Shown: positions 27,705 to 36,792, counted from the first letter of the stretch. The stretch: DNA of 64,000 nucleotides from Trinickia acidisoli (GCF_017315725.1 NZ_JAFLRG010000001.1:1240001-1304000); one strand, 5' to 3'. The notes: generated from the letters alone by a model not told the origin. Made by a program: numbers and translations.

Positions 27705-27754
27705 CTCGCTTCTCCGGCGAACACGGGTTAGCGTGTGAGTCAGGGAAGCAAACT

Positions 27755-27830
27755 GCGGGAGTAGCTCAGTTGGTAGAGCGCAACCTTGCCAAGGTTGAGG
27801 TCGCGAGTTCGAGACTCGTCTCCCGCTCCA
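27755..27830 (+). tRNA. tRNA-Gly (GCC), copy 1
   Basis: 76 bases including an encoded CCA. The acceptor stem GCGGGAG pairs with CTCCCGC. The anticodon loop TTGCCAA (27786-27792) gives anticodon GCC at 27788-27790. D- and T-arms (GTTCGAGAC) are canonical. Confidence 0.98.
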
Positions 27831-27892
27831 GTTTCGATACGGTGTGTCGTACGGAGTGATTCGTCGAGGTGCCGTGAAGTAGGTGGGAATAC

Positions 27893-27968
27893 GCGGGAGT
27901 AGCTCAGTTGGTAGAGCGCAACCTTGCCAAGGTTGAGGTCGCGAGTTCGAGACTCGTCTCCCGCTCCA
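27893..27968 (+). tRNA. tRNA-Gly (GCC), copy 2
   Basis: Identical in sequence to the copy at 27755, 138 bp downstream, also with encoded CCA. Probably co-transcribed from the promoter at 27676 and stopped by the hairpin at 27976. Confidence 0.98.
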
Positions 27969-27975
27969 GGTATAG

Positions 27976-27997
27976 GGGAAGCTAAGCTTCCCTTTTT
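27976..27997 (+). terminator. Intrinsic terminator after tRNA-Gly copy 2
   Basis: GGGAAGC (27976-27982), loop TAA, GCTTCCC (27986-27992), then TTTTT. A textbook Rho-independent terminator eight bases after the second tRNA-Gly. Confidence 0.88.
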
Positions 27998-28084
27998 GTT
28001 TGGCGGCCCAAGCTGGCCGGTTGAACTGATAGGCCGGAACGTTGCGCAGCCGCGCGGCGGCGATGCTCCGGTAAATCCGCTTTT

Positions 28085-28158
28085 GGCGCGATAGCAAAGC
28101 GGTTATGCAGCGGCCTGCAAAGCCGTGTAGGCCGGTTCGACTCCGGCTCGCGCCTCCA
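28085..28158 (+). tRNA. tRNA-Cys (GCA)
   Basis: 74 bases with encoded CCA. Acceptor stem GGCGCGA pairs with TCGCGCC. The anticodon loop CTGCAAA carries GCA at 28117-28119. It lies beyond the terminator at 27976, so it needs read-through or its own promoter, which I could not identify. Confidence 0.97.
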
Positions 28159-28162
28159 AGAT

Positions 28163-28197
28163 AAAACCCTGACCAGTCTCGGCTCGTCAGGGTTTTT
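28163..28197. terminator. Bidirectional terminator between tRNA-Cys and lysE-family gene
   Basis: AAAACCCTGAC (28163-28173) pairs with GTCAGGGTTTT (28186-28196), with A-rich and T-rich sides. It can end tRNA-Cys transcription on the plus strand and the LysE-family gene on the minus strand. Confidence 0.88.
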
Positions 28198-28211
28198 CTT
28201 TTCCCGAATGC

Positions 28212-28847
28212 CTATTTAGAAGACCAAGCGAGAAGCCTGAGGCCTGCGATCCCGAATACGACGGCAAGGCATCCTTCCAGCGCGCGCCGGGTGCGCGCGT
28301 AGAGGCGGCGGGCCGAGTCCATCGAGAATAGGAAGGCGTATCCGCTGAACACCGAGCATCCGATGATCGCGCAACCCGGGATCACGGCACCGTGGGCGGC
28401 CCCCGAACTGTTCGAGGAGAGCGCGACGATCGATACCCAAACCAATACGGCCTTCGGATTCGTCAGGTGCAGCAATACACCTTTCATGTAGAGGCTTTTG
28501 AGCGTCGTGGGCCGGTCTGTTTTCGATGAGGATGCGACGGACATGGACAGCGCCGTGCGTCCCGATTTGAAGGCGAGCCAGAGCAGATAAAGGCCGCCGA
28601 AAATCTTGATTGCAACGATGAAATGCGAGTATGCAATCAAGGCCGCCGAGATGCCGACCGTTGCAACCGTTGCCCAAAACATCGAACCGGAAATGACGCC
28701 GAGCGCAAATGCCAGCGCTGCTTTTCGACCGCTGTTGGCCGCAATCGACATGATTGCGAGGTTGCTCGGCCCAGGGCTCGCCGTGCCGACGAAATAGGCC
28801 GCGTAAGCGAGCAGCAGGTTTGCCGAGAAGAACGTATTGCCGGACAT
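28212..28847 (-). CDS. LysE/RhtB-family amino acid exporter
   Basis: 211 residues with about six hydrophobic segments and the family signature near the N-terminus: F-V-G-T-A-S-P-G-P-S-N-L-A-I-M. L-Y-L-L-W-L-A-F-K-S-G and L-T-N-P-K-A-V-L-V-W also match. Members export amino acids such as lysine, threonine or homoserine lactone at the inner membrane; the cargo here is unknown. It ends against a bidirectional terminator and lies upstream of a paiB/MocR pair, though no direct link is evident. Confidence 0.88.
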   Translation of the reverse strand: MSGNTFFSANLLLAYAAYFVGTASPGPSNLAIMSIAANSGRKAALAFALGVISGSMFWATVATVGISAALIAYSHFIVAIKIFGGLYLLWLAFKSGRTALSMSVASSSKTDRPTTLKSLYMKGVLLHLTNPKAVLVWVSIVALSSNSSGAAHGAVIPGCAIIGCSVFSGYAFLFSMDSARRLYARTRRALEGCLAVVFGIAGLRLLAWSSK

Positions 28848-28972
28848 AGTCGCCCTTTCGTGTTCGAGATGGACAGCGCCGTTCGATTGTTGCTAATTGG
28901 GTGCCGCCCGCCATGATCAGTTTCCCGGTTTTTTGCCGGGCCAGTCGTGCCGATCGCGCCGATCGGGACGCG

Positions 28973-29611
28973 CTACTTTTGCTTGCGCGCGGCCTCCGCG
29001 AGCATCGCATCGCCGATCTGCGACTCCCCGCGCGCCTTGAGTGCTTCACCGGGACCTTGGATATCGCGCAGTTCCTTGTGTTGACCGAGCTTGCTCTTGC
29101 CGACCAAACGCGTGATGTCGATCCGCAGGCCGACGATGGACTTCACGACGGTATCGATGTAATCGCTCGGTGCGTCGCTCATCTTCCAGGGTTGAGGCTG
29201 CGATGCTTCGTGCGTTCGCGTCAGTCGAGCGACCACGCCGCGAACGTATTTCTCGTCGTCGTGAATCGTGATGCGTCCATACGCGTGCACGACGATGTAA
29301 TTCCAGGTCGGCACTTGCCGATGGAACTCATGCTTGCTCGGATACCAATTCGGCGAGATGTAGGCGTCGCCTGCACGAAACACCACGAGCACCTCGTCGC
29401 CGTTCGCGACGTCTTGCCATACCGGATTGGCTCGCGCAACGTGCGCGCGCAGTACGCCCAACTCGCCTTCGTCCGCGGCCAATTCGAAGGGAACGTGGTT
29501 GGCGTCGAGCCCGCTCTTGCCGTGGGTAATCAGCGTGCCGAACGGATGCTGCTCGATACGCGAGTGCAGAACGTCGATGCGAGGTTCGTTGAAATCGGCG
29601 GGTACGTACAT
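28973..29611 (-). CDS. PaiB-family FMN-binding protein
   Basis: 212 residues from ATG 29611 (M-Y-V-P-A-D-F-N-E-P-R), the usual PaiB start; the frame upstream is not conserved-looking. Family features include F-G-T-L-I-T-H-G, N-P-V-W near the middle, and Y-I-S-P-N-W-Y-P-S-K followed by V-P-T-W-N-Y, characteristic of the PaiB flavin-split-barrel fold. Bacillus PaiB was described as a negative regulator of sporulation and protease genes, but many homologues are simply flavin/heme-binding proteins. It is divergent from a MocR-type regulator that may control it. Confidence 0.88.
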   Translation of the reverse strand: MYVPADFNEPRIDVLHSRIEQHPFGTLITHGKSGLDANHVPFELAADEGELGVLRAHVARANPVWQDVANGDEVLVVFRAGDAYISPNWYPSKHEFHRQVPTWNYIVVHAYGRITIHDDEKYVRGVVARLTRTHEASQPQPWKMSDAPSDYIDTVVKSIVGLRIDITRLVGKSKLGQHKELRDIQGPGEALKARGESQIGDAMLAEAARKQK

Positions 29612-29739
29612 GGCGGTTCCACAATGGGATAACGGTGTCGGACGTCGATGGCTCGAATGCGAGCCGCTCGCTAGCATTGTGGTAGAAAACTGGCTTATTC
29701 TATAGGTCCAATTTGAATCATTTTTGTAGGACCGGAATC

Positions 29740-31287
29740 ATGGCGAGAACGGCCCGGGCAGCCGATATTCCGACCGTCGGCGCATTGGATCGCGCAGCGG
29801 GTAACTTGAGCCGTCAGCTTGCACAGGCGTTGCGGGAAGCGGTGCGCAAAGGGGAGGTCGAGCCCGGCGACGTATTGCCGTCCACGCGGCTGCTGGCCGC
29901 ATCGCTGCACGTTTCACGCGGTACGGTGATCGATGCCTACGAGCAGTTGATTGCCGAGGGTTTTCTGGAAACGAAGGCCGGTGCGGGTACGCGGGTCGCG
30001 CGGGCGTTGGTCGAACCCGGCAAGGCAAAGGAACCGCGGCGCGCCACACGCCGGTCTACGGCCGGGCCGCGCTTGCCCGAACCGGCGGCGGCATTTGCGC
30101 AGATCGCGCGTGAATTCAGGCCGCTCCCTGCGGTGCCGTTTGCGGTCTCGGTCCCTGTCGGGCTGACGGCGCCCGCCGACATCTGGCGCAAGCTCGGTAA
30201 TCGTCTGCGTGCGAAAGGTCCCGGTGCACCGGCCGGATACGCCGATCCGCTCGGAGCGTTGCCGTTGCGCGAGGCAATTGCCGGATACGTGCGCAAATTG
30301 CGCTCCGTGCGCTGCGAGCCTGGGCAGGTCATCGTGACGAGCGGGACGCAGCAGGGGCTCTTTCTCGCAAGTCAGGTGCTGTTGGCTGCGCGCGATGAGG
30401 TATGGGTGGAGAATCCGGCTTATCGTGGCGTGACCGCTGTGCTCGAGAGCACGGGCCATCGCGAAACGATGATACGCGTGCCGGTCGACGCGGAAGGTAT
30501 CGATGTGGCTGCGGGCATCATGCTGGCGCAGCGCGCGCGGGCGGCTTTCGTCACGCCGTCGCATCAGTACCCCTTGGGCATGCCGATGAGCATGGCGCGA
30601 CGTACCGCTTTGCTGGCGTGGGCGCGTGCGAACAACGCCTGGATCGTCGAAGACGATTACGACAGCGAACTCCGATATCAAGGCTCTCCGTTTCCGTCGC
30701 TTCAGGGATTGGAACCGGATCGTGTCGTTTATCTCGGCACGTTCAGCAAGATATTGTTTCCATCGTTGCGATTGGGTTACGTGGTGGTCCCCGATGACTT
30801 GGTCGATGCTTTCTGCGGTGCGCGCGTACTGATGGACCGTCACCCGCCGAACGCGGACCAGCATGTGCTGGCCGCTTTCATGGCCGATGGGCATCTCGAG
30901 CGTCATGTCCGGAAAGTGCGTAATGTGTACGCGGATTATCGAGCCCGGTTGATCGAGACGCTTGGCGAATTGCTTGCCGACGATGTCGCGTGGGTGGAGC
31001 CGGGCGATCAGGGTATGCATCTGGTCCTTTGGCTGGCACGAGGATTGGACGATCGTATGGTGGCCGAAAAGGCAGCAGCGGCCGGCGTTGCCGTACGCGC
31101 CGTCTCGCCGATGTTTGCGCCCGGGACGGCGCGGCCCGGTCTGGTTCTTGGATTCGGTGGATTTAGCCACGCGCAAATGAAGGAAGCGGCGCAACGTCTT
31201 GCGGCCGTCATCATCGAGGCGGCGCGGAAATGTACCCCAAAGAGCGTCGCGCGCAAATCGCCGACGCGTCGTAGCGGAAACGAGTGA
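29740..31287 (+). CDS. MocR-type (GntR / aminotransferase fusion) transcriptional regulator
   Basis: 515 residues from ATG 29740, with AGGA 8 bases upstream. Residues about 25-95 are a GntR winged helix (D-V-L-P-S-T-R-L-L-A-A-S-L-H-V-S-R-G-T-V). The rest is an aminotransferase class I fold with V-T-S-G-T-Q-Q-G-L-F and the PLP lysine in G-T-F-S-K-I-L-F-P-S-L-R-L-G. MocR proteins use PLP or an amine as effector; PdxR is the best-known member. Divergent orientation to the PaiB-family gene with a 128-bp shared gap suggests that gene is a target. Confidence 0.92.
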   Translation: MARTARAADIPTVGALDRAAGNLSRQLAQALREAVRKGEVEPGDVLPSTRLLAASLHVSRGTVIDAYEQLIAEGFLETKAGAGTRVARALVEPGKAKEPRRATRRSTAGPRLPEPAAAFAQIAREFRPLPAVPFAVSVPVGLTAPADIWRKLGNRLRAKGPGAPAGYADPLGALPLREAIAGYVRKLRSVRCEPGQVIVTSGTQQGLFLASQVLLAARDEVWVENPAYRGVTAVLESTGHRETMIRVPVDAEGIDVAAGIMLAQRARAAFVTPSHQYPLGMPMSMARRTALLAWARANNAWIVEDDYDSELRYQGSPFPSLQGLEPDRVVYLGTFSKILFPSLRLGYVVVPDDLVDAFCGARVLMDRHPPNADQHVLAAFMADGHLERHVRKVRNVYADYRARLIETLGELLADDVAWVEPGDQGMHLVLWLARGLDDRMVAEKAAAAGVAVRAVSPMFAPGTARPGLVLGFGGFSHAQMKEAAQRLAAVIIEAARKCTPKSVARKSPTRRSGNE

Positions 31288-31384
31288 TAGTGCACCAATC
31301 GTTGCCGACCCTGCGAAGGGCGATCGACAGACAAGGCAACGCCGAGGCTGTGTCCGCGTTCTCTTTTTCTCATGCTGCCGCCCC

Positions 31385-32599
31385 TTACGCAATCAATGCG
31401 GAAAGGCGTTTGAATCCCGCCTGATACTCGCGTACGAGCATGCTCGCCGTGCGCTGCAGTCGTGCGCGATCGACCTGCAGCACGGCGTCGACGCGCCGCG
31501 TCATTTCATCGATGGCTACTTCAGCCGGTATATCCGAGTCTTCCCAAGTGTTCACGAACGCGATCTGCTTGCTTCGGGACACCGTGCGCGCAGGATGACG
31601 CACGTTGACACGCGGTAGCGCGAATGCCGCCGCGACGATTCTGCCGTGCAGACTGCTACCGCAGTAAACGCGGCTATTAGCGATCAGCGCGCAGATGTCC
31701 CAGATGTTCGGCGATGCCATGATATGTGCCGATGGCGTGCGCATGCGCTGGCGCGTGCGTTCATATACGTCCAAATCGTCGTGCCACGGTGCGATCCCCG
31801 CGCGAAAGAACGCGACGCCGAGGCCATGCAATGCGGCGATGGAATCGAGCTGTACAGCGATTTCGTCGAGGGTCCGGTCGTCGCCGAAATCTGCACTGAA
31901 CTGCACGGCGATATAGCCGTTCGGGCACGCATCTCGTATGGCCGAAACGGCTTCTTCCGCAGCGCGATTGCGAATGAGGTCACCGAAGAGTTCGGCGACC
32001 ATGACCGCGGGGTCGGGCAAGAGCCGAGTTCGGATTCCTAGCGCGTCGAGGGTGCACTGGGTAATGATGTCGCGCACGGTCACGCTGTTTGCGTTTCGAA
32101 GGGCTTCGATGACTTCGGCATGCATCCGAGGTTCGCGATGTTCGAGGTCGATACCGCCGATCGCATTGAAGAGAACGCCGCGGGTGCGTGCAAAGCGCGC
32201 TCGCGACAAAACGTAAGGCGCGCGTGCCGACAGACCGAGGTGCGCATGCGCCCATTCGGTCGGCGCTTTCAGCCACGCGGTGCGCTCGTCGATGATCGAC
32301 TTCGTTTGCTCAGCGGACGACAGCATGACCGCCGCTTCCCAAGCATCGCACGTGAGCAACTCGCCTCCGACGTGAACGATGTCGACCGCTTGATCGCGAC
32401 ACGAAAACGCAAGCGTTGAAAGGGCTTCGACGAAGTGACCGCCGTATGCACGCAAATCGCGTTCGGCCACACCCGCGAAGCGTATGCGCCGGCCCGGCAA
32501 CATTGCGGCCAAGACATGGGGAAAGAGCATGTCGCCGACGTTGTGACGGTCGAATGCGCCGAAGAGGATTGTTTCCGTATCGTTTGTCGCGTCTGTCAT
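31385..32599 (-). CDS. Polysaccharide pyruvyl transferase family protein
   Basis: 404 residues. N-terminal G-A-F-D-R-H-N-V-G-D-M-L-F resembles the nucleotide-fold start of the CsaB/PS_pyruv_trans family, and the C-terminal half has the conserved S-R-V-Y-C-G-S-S-L-H-G-R-I-V-A-A-A-F segment that marks the family. Members transfer pyruvate ketals from PEP to sugars of cell-surface polymers. No other polysaccharide genes are near, so its acceptor is unknown. It stands alone between a regulator and a nuclease-like gene, in a stretch of somewhat lower GC. Confidence 0.85.
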   Translation of the reverse strand: MTDATNDTETILFGAFDRHNVGDMLFPHVLAAMLPGRRIRFAGVAERDLRAYGGHFVEALSTLAFSCRDQAVDIVHVGGELLTCDAWEAAVMLSSAEQTKSIIDERTAWLKAPTEWAHAHLGLSARAPYVLSRARFARTRGVLFNAIGGIDLEHREPRMHAEVIEALRNANSVTVRDIITQCTLDALGIRTRLLPDPAVMVAELFGDLIRNRAAEEAVSAIRDACPNGYIAVQFSADFGDDRTLDEIAVQLDSIAALHGLGVAFFRAGIAPWHDDLDVYERTRQRMRTPSAHIMASPNIWDICALIANSRVYCGSSLHGRIVAAAFALPRVNVRHPARTVSRSKQIAFVNTWEDSDIPAEVAIDEMTRRVDAVLQVDRARLQRTASMLVREYQAGFKRLSALIA

Positions 32600-32873
32600 G
32601 GGCTTGTTTCTCTCAGAACGGCATGCCGTGGTAGCGGCATGCGATGCACCGTGATGAGCATGTTATGCGCTGAAGCGGGGATGTGCGATTCGGCCGAATG
32701 GCCTAGTCGTTGGGCGGTGGTCATTTAAGGTTGCCGTTCATCGGTTGACAGCGTGTCCGCCGAGAGTGGCACCTTCTTTTGGTCCTAAAACAACGAGTCA
32801 TCGGCAATATCTTTGTGCGCTCGCCTTAGCCTCACTCGCTCGCTTCACCGCAGTGTTGAACAAAGGAGAAGGC

Positions 32874-34028
32874 ATGATGAGATCGAGCGCGTACCGATGG
32901 ATGCTCGCGTGCAGCGTGGCGCTTTGTTTATTTACCAACGCACGAGCGGACAGCGCGCTGGACGTATCGCCTGCCTGTACGACGGCCGTCCAAACGACGA
33001 CCAATGATTCGCTGCTTAGTCGTGGCGCGTTCTGCCAAAGATCGGAGCCGCTGGAGTACGTGATCACCGACGAGACGAATGCCCAGGTTGGGCGAGTCGA
33101 GATCGATGCGTACGCGTATTCGGACAATCCGCTGAACCGGCTTGAGTGGCCGTTGAAATTTCGGTTTAGAACCAGGCTCGTGTCAGGTACCGCTGCTGGC
33201 TTGCAAATTAAGCCGATCGTCGAGTGTGGCGACGATTGCACGGTCGCACCCAATGCGGGGGTGCCGCTAGCGATTGGCGGGCTGTCGAGCGAGGTAGTGG
33301 TCATACTCACGCCCAATATGAAGGGTGAAAAGATGCTTGAATTGAGGCCTTACGTTGAATACAAGGTAGCCAAAACAGGCGATTCGTTCGAGGACGGGCC
33401 AAGCGTTCTCCCGTTTTACGGCAAAGCGCACGTGCCGGATATCCGATGTGACATTGGACTTGCAAAGGCCAAAACACGAGGTTGTGTGTATCCCGACGCA
33501 CCCGCGATCATGCGATCGGTAAAGACGAACGATATGGCTGTCGACGAGTCGGCGGTCCATATAAGAGATGCGCAAGCAGCAGGGATGCCGGGCAAATTCA
33601 TCTCAAGAGGCGATGGAACGATCCGCGAGAGTAGTGATGCGCGGCCGCTTACGCGTTTACGCGATCAAGAGCAACGAAAGAAAAACCGCAATGCTTCAAA
33701 AGATCAGTGTGTTGTGCAATACGGCAAGGTGAACGGGCAATGTACGTTCACCGGTGATCCTGACGACGAACCGAGTAATTGCGATTGCGACGAATATCCG
33801 TTTGCTGTTACGAGCCAAGGAGCGAGCGAAAAGGAGTTCGGCAAGGGCTTCTCCGTCAAGCGCATCGATAGTGGCGACAATCGGCGGTCCGGCGCTCGGC
33901 TCGGTTGCTTCTTGGCAAGTCAACGTGTTCTCGATGGGGAGAAGTTTTTTGTGGATGTCGAGCCGGGAGACGATATCCAGGGTGTGCCGGATATCTGCGA
34001 GCAAGACGTGATTGACGGTAATGACTGA
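32874..34028 (+). CDS. Exported protein with C-terminal NucA/NucB nuclease domain (candidate toxin)
   Basis: 384 residues from ATG 32874 (or 32877), with AGGAG at 32864-32868. A Sec signal peptide spans residues 1-26 (ends N-A-R-A-D). The middle, about 30-290, is an unrecognised cysteine-containing region. The C-terminus matches the NucA/NucB deoxyribonuclease family: C-D-E-Y-P-F-A at 305-311, then S-G-D-N-R-R-S-G-A-R-L-G and R-V-L-D-G-E-K-F-F-V. These are the segments expected to hold the catalytic Asp/Glu/Asn. Base composition is visibly lower in GC than the neighbours. The next gene, 20 bp downstream, ends in an immunity-type domain. Family call good; toxin role inferred. Confidence 0.8.
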   Translation: MMRSSAYRWMLACSVALCLFTNARADSALDVSPACTTAVQTTTNDSLLSRGAFCQRSEPLEYVITDETNAQVGRVEIDAYAYSDNPLNRLEWPLKFRFRTRLVSGTAAGLQIKPIVECGDDCTVAPNAGVPLAIGGLSSEVVVILTPNMKGEKMLELRPYVEYKVAKTGDSFEDGPSVLPFYGKAHVPDIRCDIGLAKAKTRGCVYPDAPAIMRSVKTNDMAVDESAVHIRDAQAAGMPGKFISRGDGTIRESSDARPLTRLRDQEQRKKNRNASKDQCVVQYGKVNGQCTFTGDPDDEPSNCDCDEYPFAVTSQGASEKEFGKGFSVKRIDSGDNRRSGARLGCFLASQRVLDGEKFFVDVEPGDDIQGVPDICEQDVIDGND

Positions 34029-34048
34029 CCTGGCGACGATAACTTGAA

Positions 34049-36097
34049 ATGACGATGCAAAAGCTACAATTCCCAGCATGGTTGAAGGCCGCGTACGGCC
34101 GTTGTCCAGATGCGATTCCGCGTGGGCTGCAATCGGAGACGATCGCCGTCGAGGACGCGTGTACGCGCGTGACGTCGGAGCCTGTTCGGGCATGCAACGC
34201 GGTCCCGCCGTGGAGCGTTGCGGCGCGTAACGGGTACGCGTTTCGAACGGAAGATACAAACCCCGTACCGGGTAGTCGCCCATCGAAGCTAAATTCCGAT
34301 AGCGATCTCCTTGCCCCAGGGCGCCGTATCGATGATCCTCGGATCGAGCCGTTGGAGCCCGGAACGGCCATCGGAATGAACGCGTATGGCCCACTTCCGG
34401 TGAATGCCGACGCGGTTGTGCCCGACGACATTGCCACCGCTTTGGATGCTATCCAATACAAGCGAGTTTTGGTGCGGCGATTATTGCCGCGCGGAGCGAA
34501 CGTTATTCAGAAGGCGAGCGAATACGCTGCCGGTGACGTTCTGCTCCAAAAGGGGCAGCGAATTACGCCCGAGCGCCAAGCGGTCTTGATTGCTGCGGGC
34601 GTTCGCGAACTGAAGGTGAGCAAGCGTCCTCGCATCGGCGTCGTTGTTTCGAGTTATGAACGGTGCGCACCGCTTGGGTCGCGCAGTTGTTGGCAAACTC
34701 CTGATGCTTGCGGGCCGTACATTCGCACGTTGATCGAACAATGGGGTTTCGAGGTCGCGCAGATCGAGTACATATCGCCGCCGTCTAGGGCGGGATCGAC
34801 GCCCCAAGCGTTGCACGAGGCGGAGATTTCCTATAGACGGCGAATGATCGAACTCGCGCAGCGATACGACTTGATTATTGGCAGCGGCATGCTGTCGACC
34901 GAATCTCATCGGCGAGTGGGTCTCAATGGCTTATCGTGGTTCGCCGCTTCCTCATCTAACGATGAGATCAACATAAGTCAAGGGCCTGGAAGCCGGTTTA
35001 ATCTTGCGGTAAGCCGGGATCGCTCGCCTCCTCGGACCGAGAAATTCGAAGTCAAGGATGCGACAGGGCGGGTTCGTGAGTCCCATAGCATCCATCACTT
35101 TGATCGCGCCACATTCGTCAATTTGCCGGGGTTCCTGAGTTCGGTCACCGTGCTCATGCACGTGTTAGTGCGGCGCATCATCGACCTCTACGAATTCGTG
35201 GAAACCCCTGGCCCGTGCTGGGAGATCGGTGAACTCGCCCGCGACGTCGAATGCGACCGAAAGACCAACTTGATGCAATGGGCAAAGATCGTCTGGGGCC
35301 CGCGCGGCGAACCACTGATCGATCCGCTGCCGGACCAAGAACCGCATCGCGTTTCAGCCTTTCTCGACGCCGATGTCATCGCTGCCATTCCGGTATGTCG
35401 CGGCGGTCTCGCCGCCGGAAGCCGCATTCACTTTCTGCGCTTGGACCCAATGCGGCAACCCGCGGCGCCCAATTGCGCCATCCCCCAGCCTATCGAAATC
35501 ATCACCGAGGCCCATCACTCAACGGAGTTCGAATCCATGCAGCCACAAATGAATATCGCGCAATCTTGGTCATGCCTCAATGCTTGGCTGCAATCGATGC
35601 CCGATGCCATTCCAGGAGGGTTCAGGGCGGCCGCTAGCGACGACGACATACACGTTCTTGAAGCCGCAATCAGCGCGAAGCTGCCGGCCGACTTCACCGC
35701 TAGCCTAAAGACGCACAACGGGCAGGTGGATCAAGACGGTGTGTGCTTCGAAGGCGAAAGCCTGCTTAACATCAAAGGCATTCTCAGTGAGTGGACTTGC
35801 TGGCGCGACGTCATCGCGAATGACGAGTTCGAAGGGATCACATCCGATCCCGACGGTGGTGTGAAGGACGATTGGTACAACCTCAAGTGGATTCCGATTA
35901 CGAGGAACGGCATGGGCGATTCCCTGTGCCTCGATCTCGACCCTGCTCCGGGCGGTACCTTCGGCCAGGTCATCCGTGTTTGGCACGACGACGAACGGCG
36001 CGAGCGCGTAGCAGCGAGCTTCGAGGCGTGGCTGTGCCGCATGGTCATGGACATCACCGGGCTCGAGGAACAAAAGGAACAAAAGGAGCAAGAGTAG
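34049..36097 (+). CDS. Degenerate MoeA-like protein fused to SMI1/KNR4 domain (candidate immunity)
   Basis: 682 residues. Residues 1 to about 420 follow the MoeA molybdenum-insertase layout: a linker domain start like S-x-M-D-G-Y-A but reading S-V-A-A-R-N-G-Y-A-F; R-G-A-N-V-I-Q-K-A-S-E-Y-A-A-G-D-V-L-L; and R-P-R-I-G-V-V-V-S-S-Y-E where G-D-E-L is usual. The substrate loop T-S-G-G-V-S-V-G is replaced by G-S-G-M-L-S-T-E-S, and P-G-N-P by P-G-F-L. It is probably not an active insertase. Residues about 497-682 form a SMI1/KNR4 domain (L-P-A-D-F-T-A-S-L-K-T-H-N-G-Q) with D-D-W-Y-N-L-K-W-I-P-I. SMI1/KNR4 proteins commonly serve as immunity factors to nuclease toxins. Confidence 0.75.
   Translation: MTMQKLQFPAWLKAAYGRCPDAIPRGLQSETIAVEDACTRVTSEPVRACNAVPPWSVAARNGYAFRTEDTNPVPGSRPSKLNSDSDLLAPGRRIDDPRIEPLEPGTAIGMNAYGPLPVNADAVVPDDIATALDAIQYKRVLVRRLLPRGANVIQKASEYAAGDVLLQKGQRITPERQAVLIAAGVRELKVSKRPRIGVVVSSYERCAPLGSRSCWQTPDACGPYIRTLIEQWGFEVAQIEYISPPSRAGSTPQALHEAEISYRRRMIELAQRYDLIIGSGMLSTESHRRVGLNGLSWFAASSSNDEINISQGPGSRFNLAVSRDRSPPRTEKFEVKDATGRVRESHSIHHFDRATFVNLPGFLSSVTVLMHVLVRRIIDLYEFVETPGPCWEIGELARDVECDRKTNLMQWAKIVWGPRGEPLIDPLPDQEPHRVSAFLDADVIAAIPVCRGGLAAGSRIHFLRLDPMRQPAAPNCAIPQPIEIITEAHHSTEFESMQPQMNIAQSWSCLNAWLQSMPDAIPGGFRAAASDDDIHVLEAAISAKLPADFTASLKTHNGQVDQDGVCFEGESLLNIKGILSEWTCWRDVIANDEFEGITSDPDGGVKDDWYNLKWIPITRNGMGDSLCLDLDPAPGGTFGQVIRVWHDDERRERVAASFEAWLCRMVMDITGLEEQKEQKEQE
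35524..35539 (+). promoter_or_regulatory. Possible internal translation start for a free SMI1/KNR4 protein
   Basis: ACGGAG (from 35522) precedes an in-frame ATG at 35537 by about 9 bases inside the MoeA-SMI1 gene. Translation from here would give a 186-residue protein that is exactly the SMI1/KNR4 part, a normal stand-alone length. Confidence 0.4.
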
Positions 36098-36226
36098 TCG
36101 TGTCCCGGGCGGTATCGCTTCGTCCGATCCGCTTGACCCAACCGCAGCCTTTCGCCCCTGGCGCCCCTGGCATTTGCAGCGACGTCGCGGGATAATCATC
36201 CGGCACCGAATTTCCCGAACTTGCCC

Positions 36227-36772
36227 ATGACCGATTTCGCCAGCGACTCGCACGCCTCTCTTGAATGGCGCTGGAAGCCGTTTTCCGCGCTCACAGCCGT
36301 TGAAGTTTATGACATGCTCAGGGCACGCAATGCGGTGTTCGTCGTGGAGCAGCAGTGCGTCTATAACGATGTCGATGGTCTCGATAAAGACGCATGGCAC
36401 TTGTTAGCCTATTCCTATTCACGCGCAGTGAACGCGAATGCCACGGGGAGCGCAAACGCTGGCCGCGAACAAGATGCAACCGAACAAAGCCCAACACTAG
36501 CCGGCTATCTTCGCGTGCTGCTGCCCGACGCGTCGGATGCCGACATCCGCATCGGCCGCGTGTTGACGACTTCCAACTTTCGCCGTATCGGCTTGGGTAG
36601 CGTACTGCTCGAGCAGGCGCTCAAGCATGTCGTGGCGCAGTGGCCCGAGGAGGCAATCAAGCTCCACGCGCAGGCTCATCTGCAAATGTTCTATGGCGCC
36701 TTCGGCTTCGAACCGATCTCGGAAGTCCACGACGACGATGGCATCCCCCACGTGTGGATGCGGTCGGTTTGA
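36227..36772 (+). CDS. ElaA-type GNAT N-acetyltransferase
   Basis: 181 residues from ATG 36227 (M-T-D-F-A-S). ElaA-like start W-R-W-K-P-F-S-A-L-T-A-V-E-V-Y-D-M-L-R-A-R followed by V-F-V-V-E-Q-Q-C-V-Y-N-D-V-D-G-L-D, then the acetyl-CoA region I-G-R-V-L-T-T-S-N-F-R-R-I-G-L-G-S. An unusual N-A-T-G-S-A-N-A-G-R insert lengthens the loop before the central strand. The substrate is unknown. It follows the MoeA-SMI1 gene in the same direction after 129 bp and seems to belong to the core genome rather than the toxin cassette. Confidence 0.85.
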   Translation: MTDFASDSHASLEWRWKPFSALTAVEVYDMLRARNAVFVVEQQCVYNDVDGLDKDAWHLLAYSYSRAVNANATGSANAGREQDATEQSPTLAGYLRVLLPDASDADIRIGRVLTTSNFRRIGLGSVLLEQALKHVVAQWPEEAIKLHAQAHLQMFYGAFGFEPISEVHDDDGIPHVWMRSV

Positions 36773-36792
36773 GTCGTCTCGAACAGCTCGCT

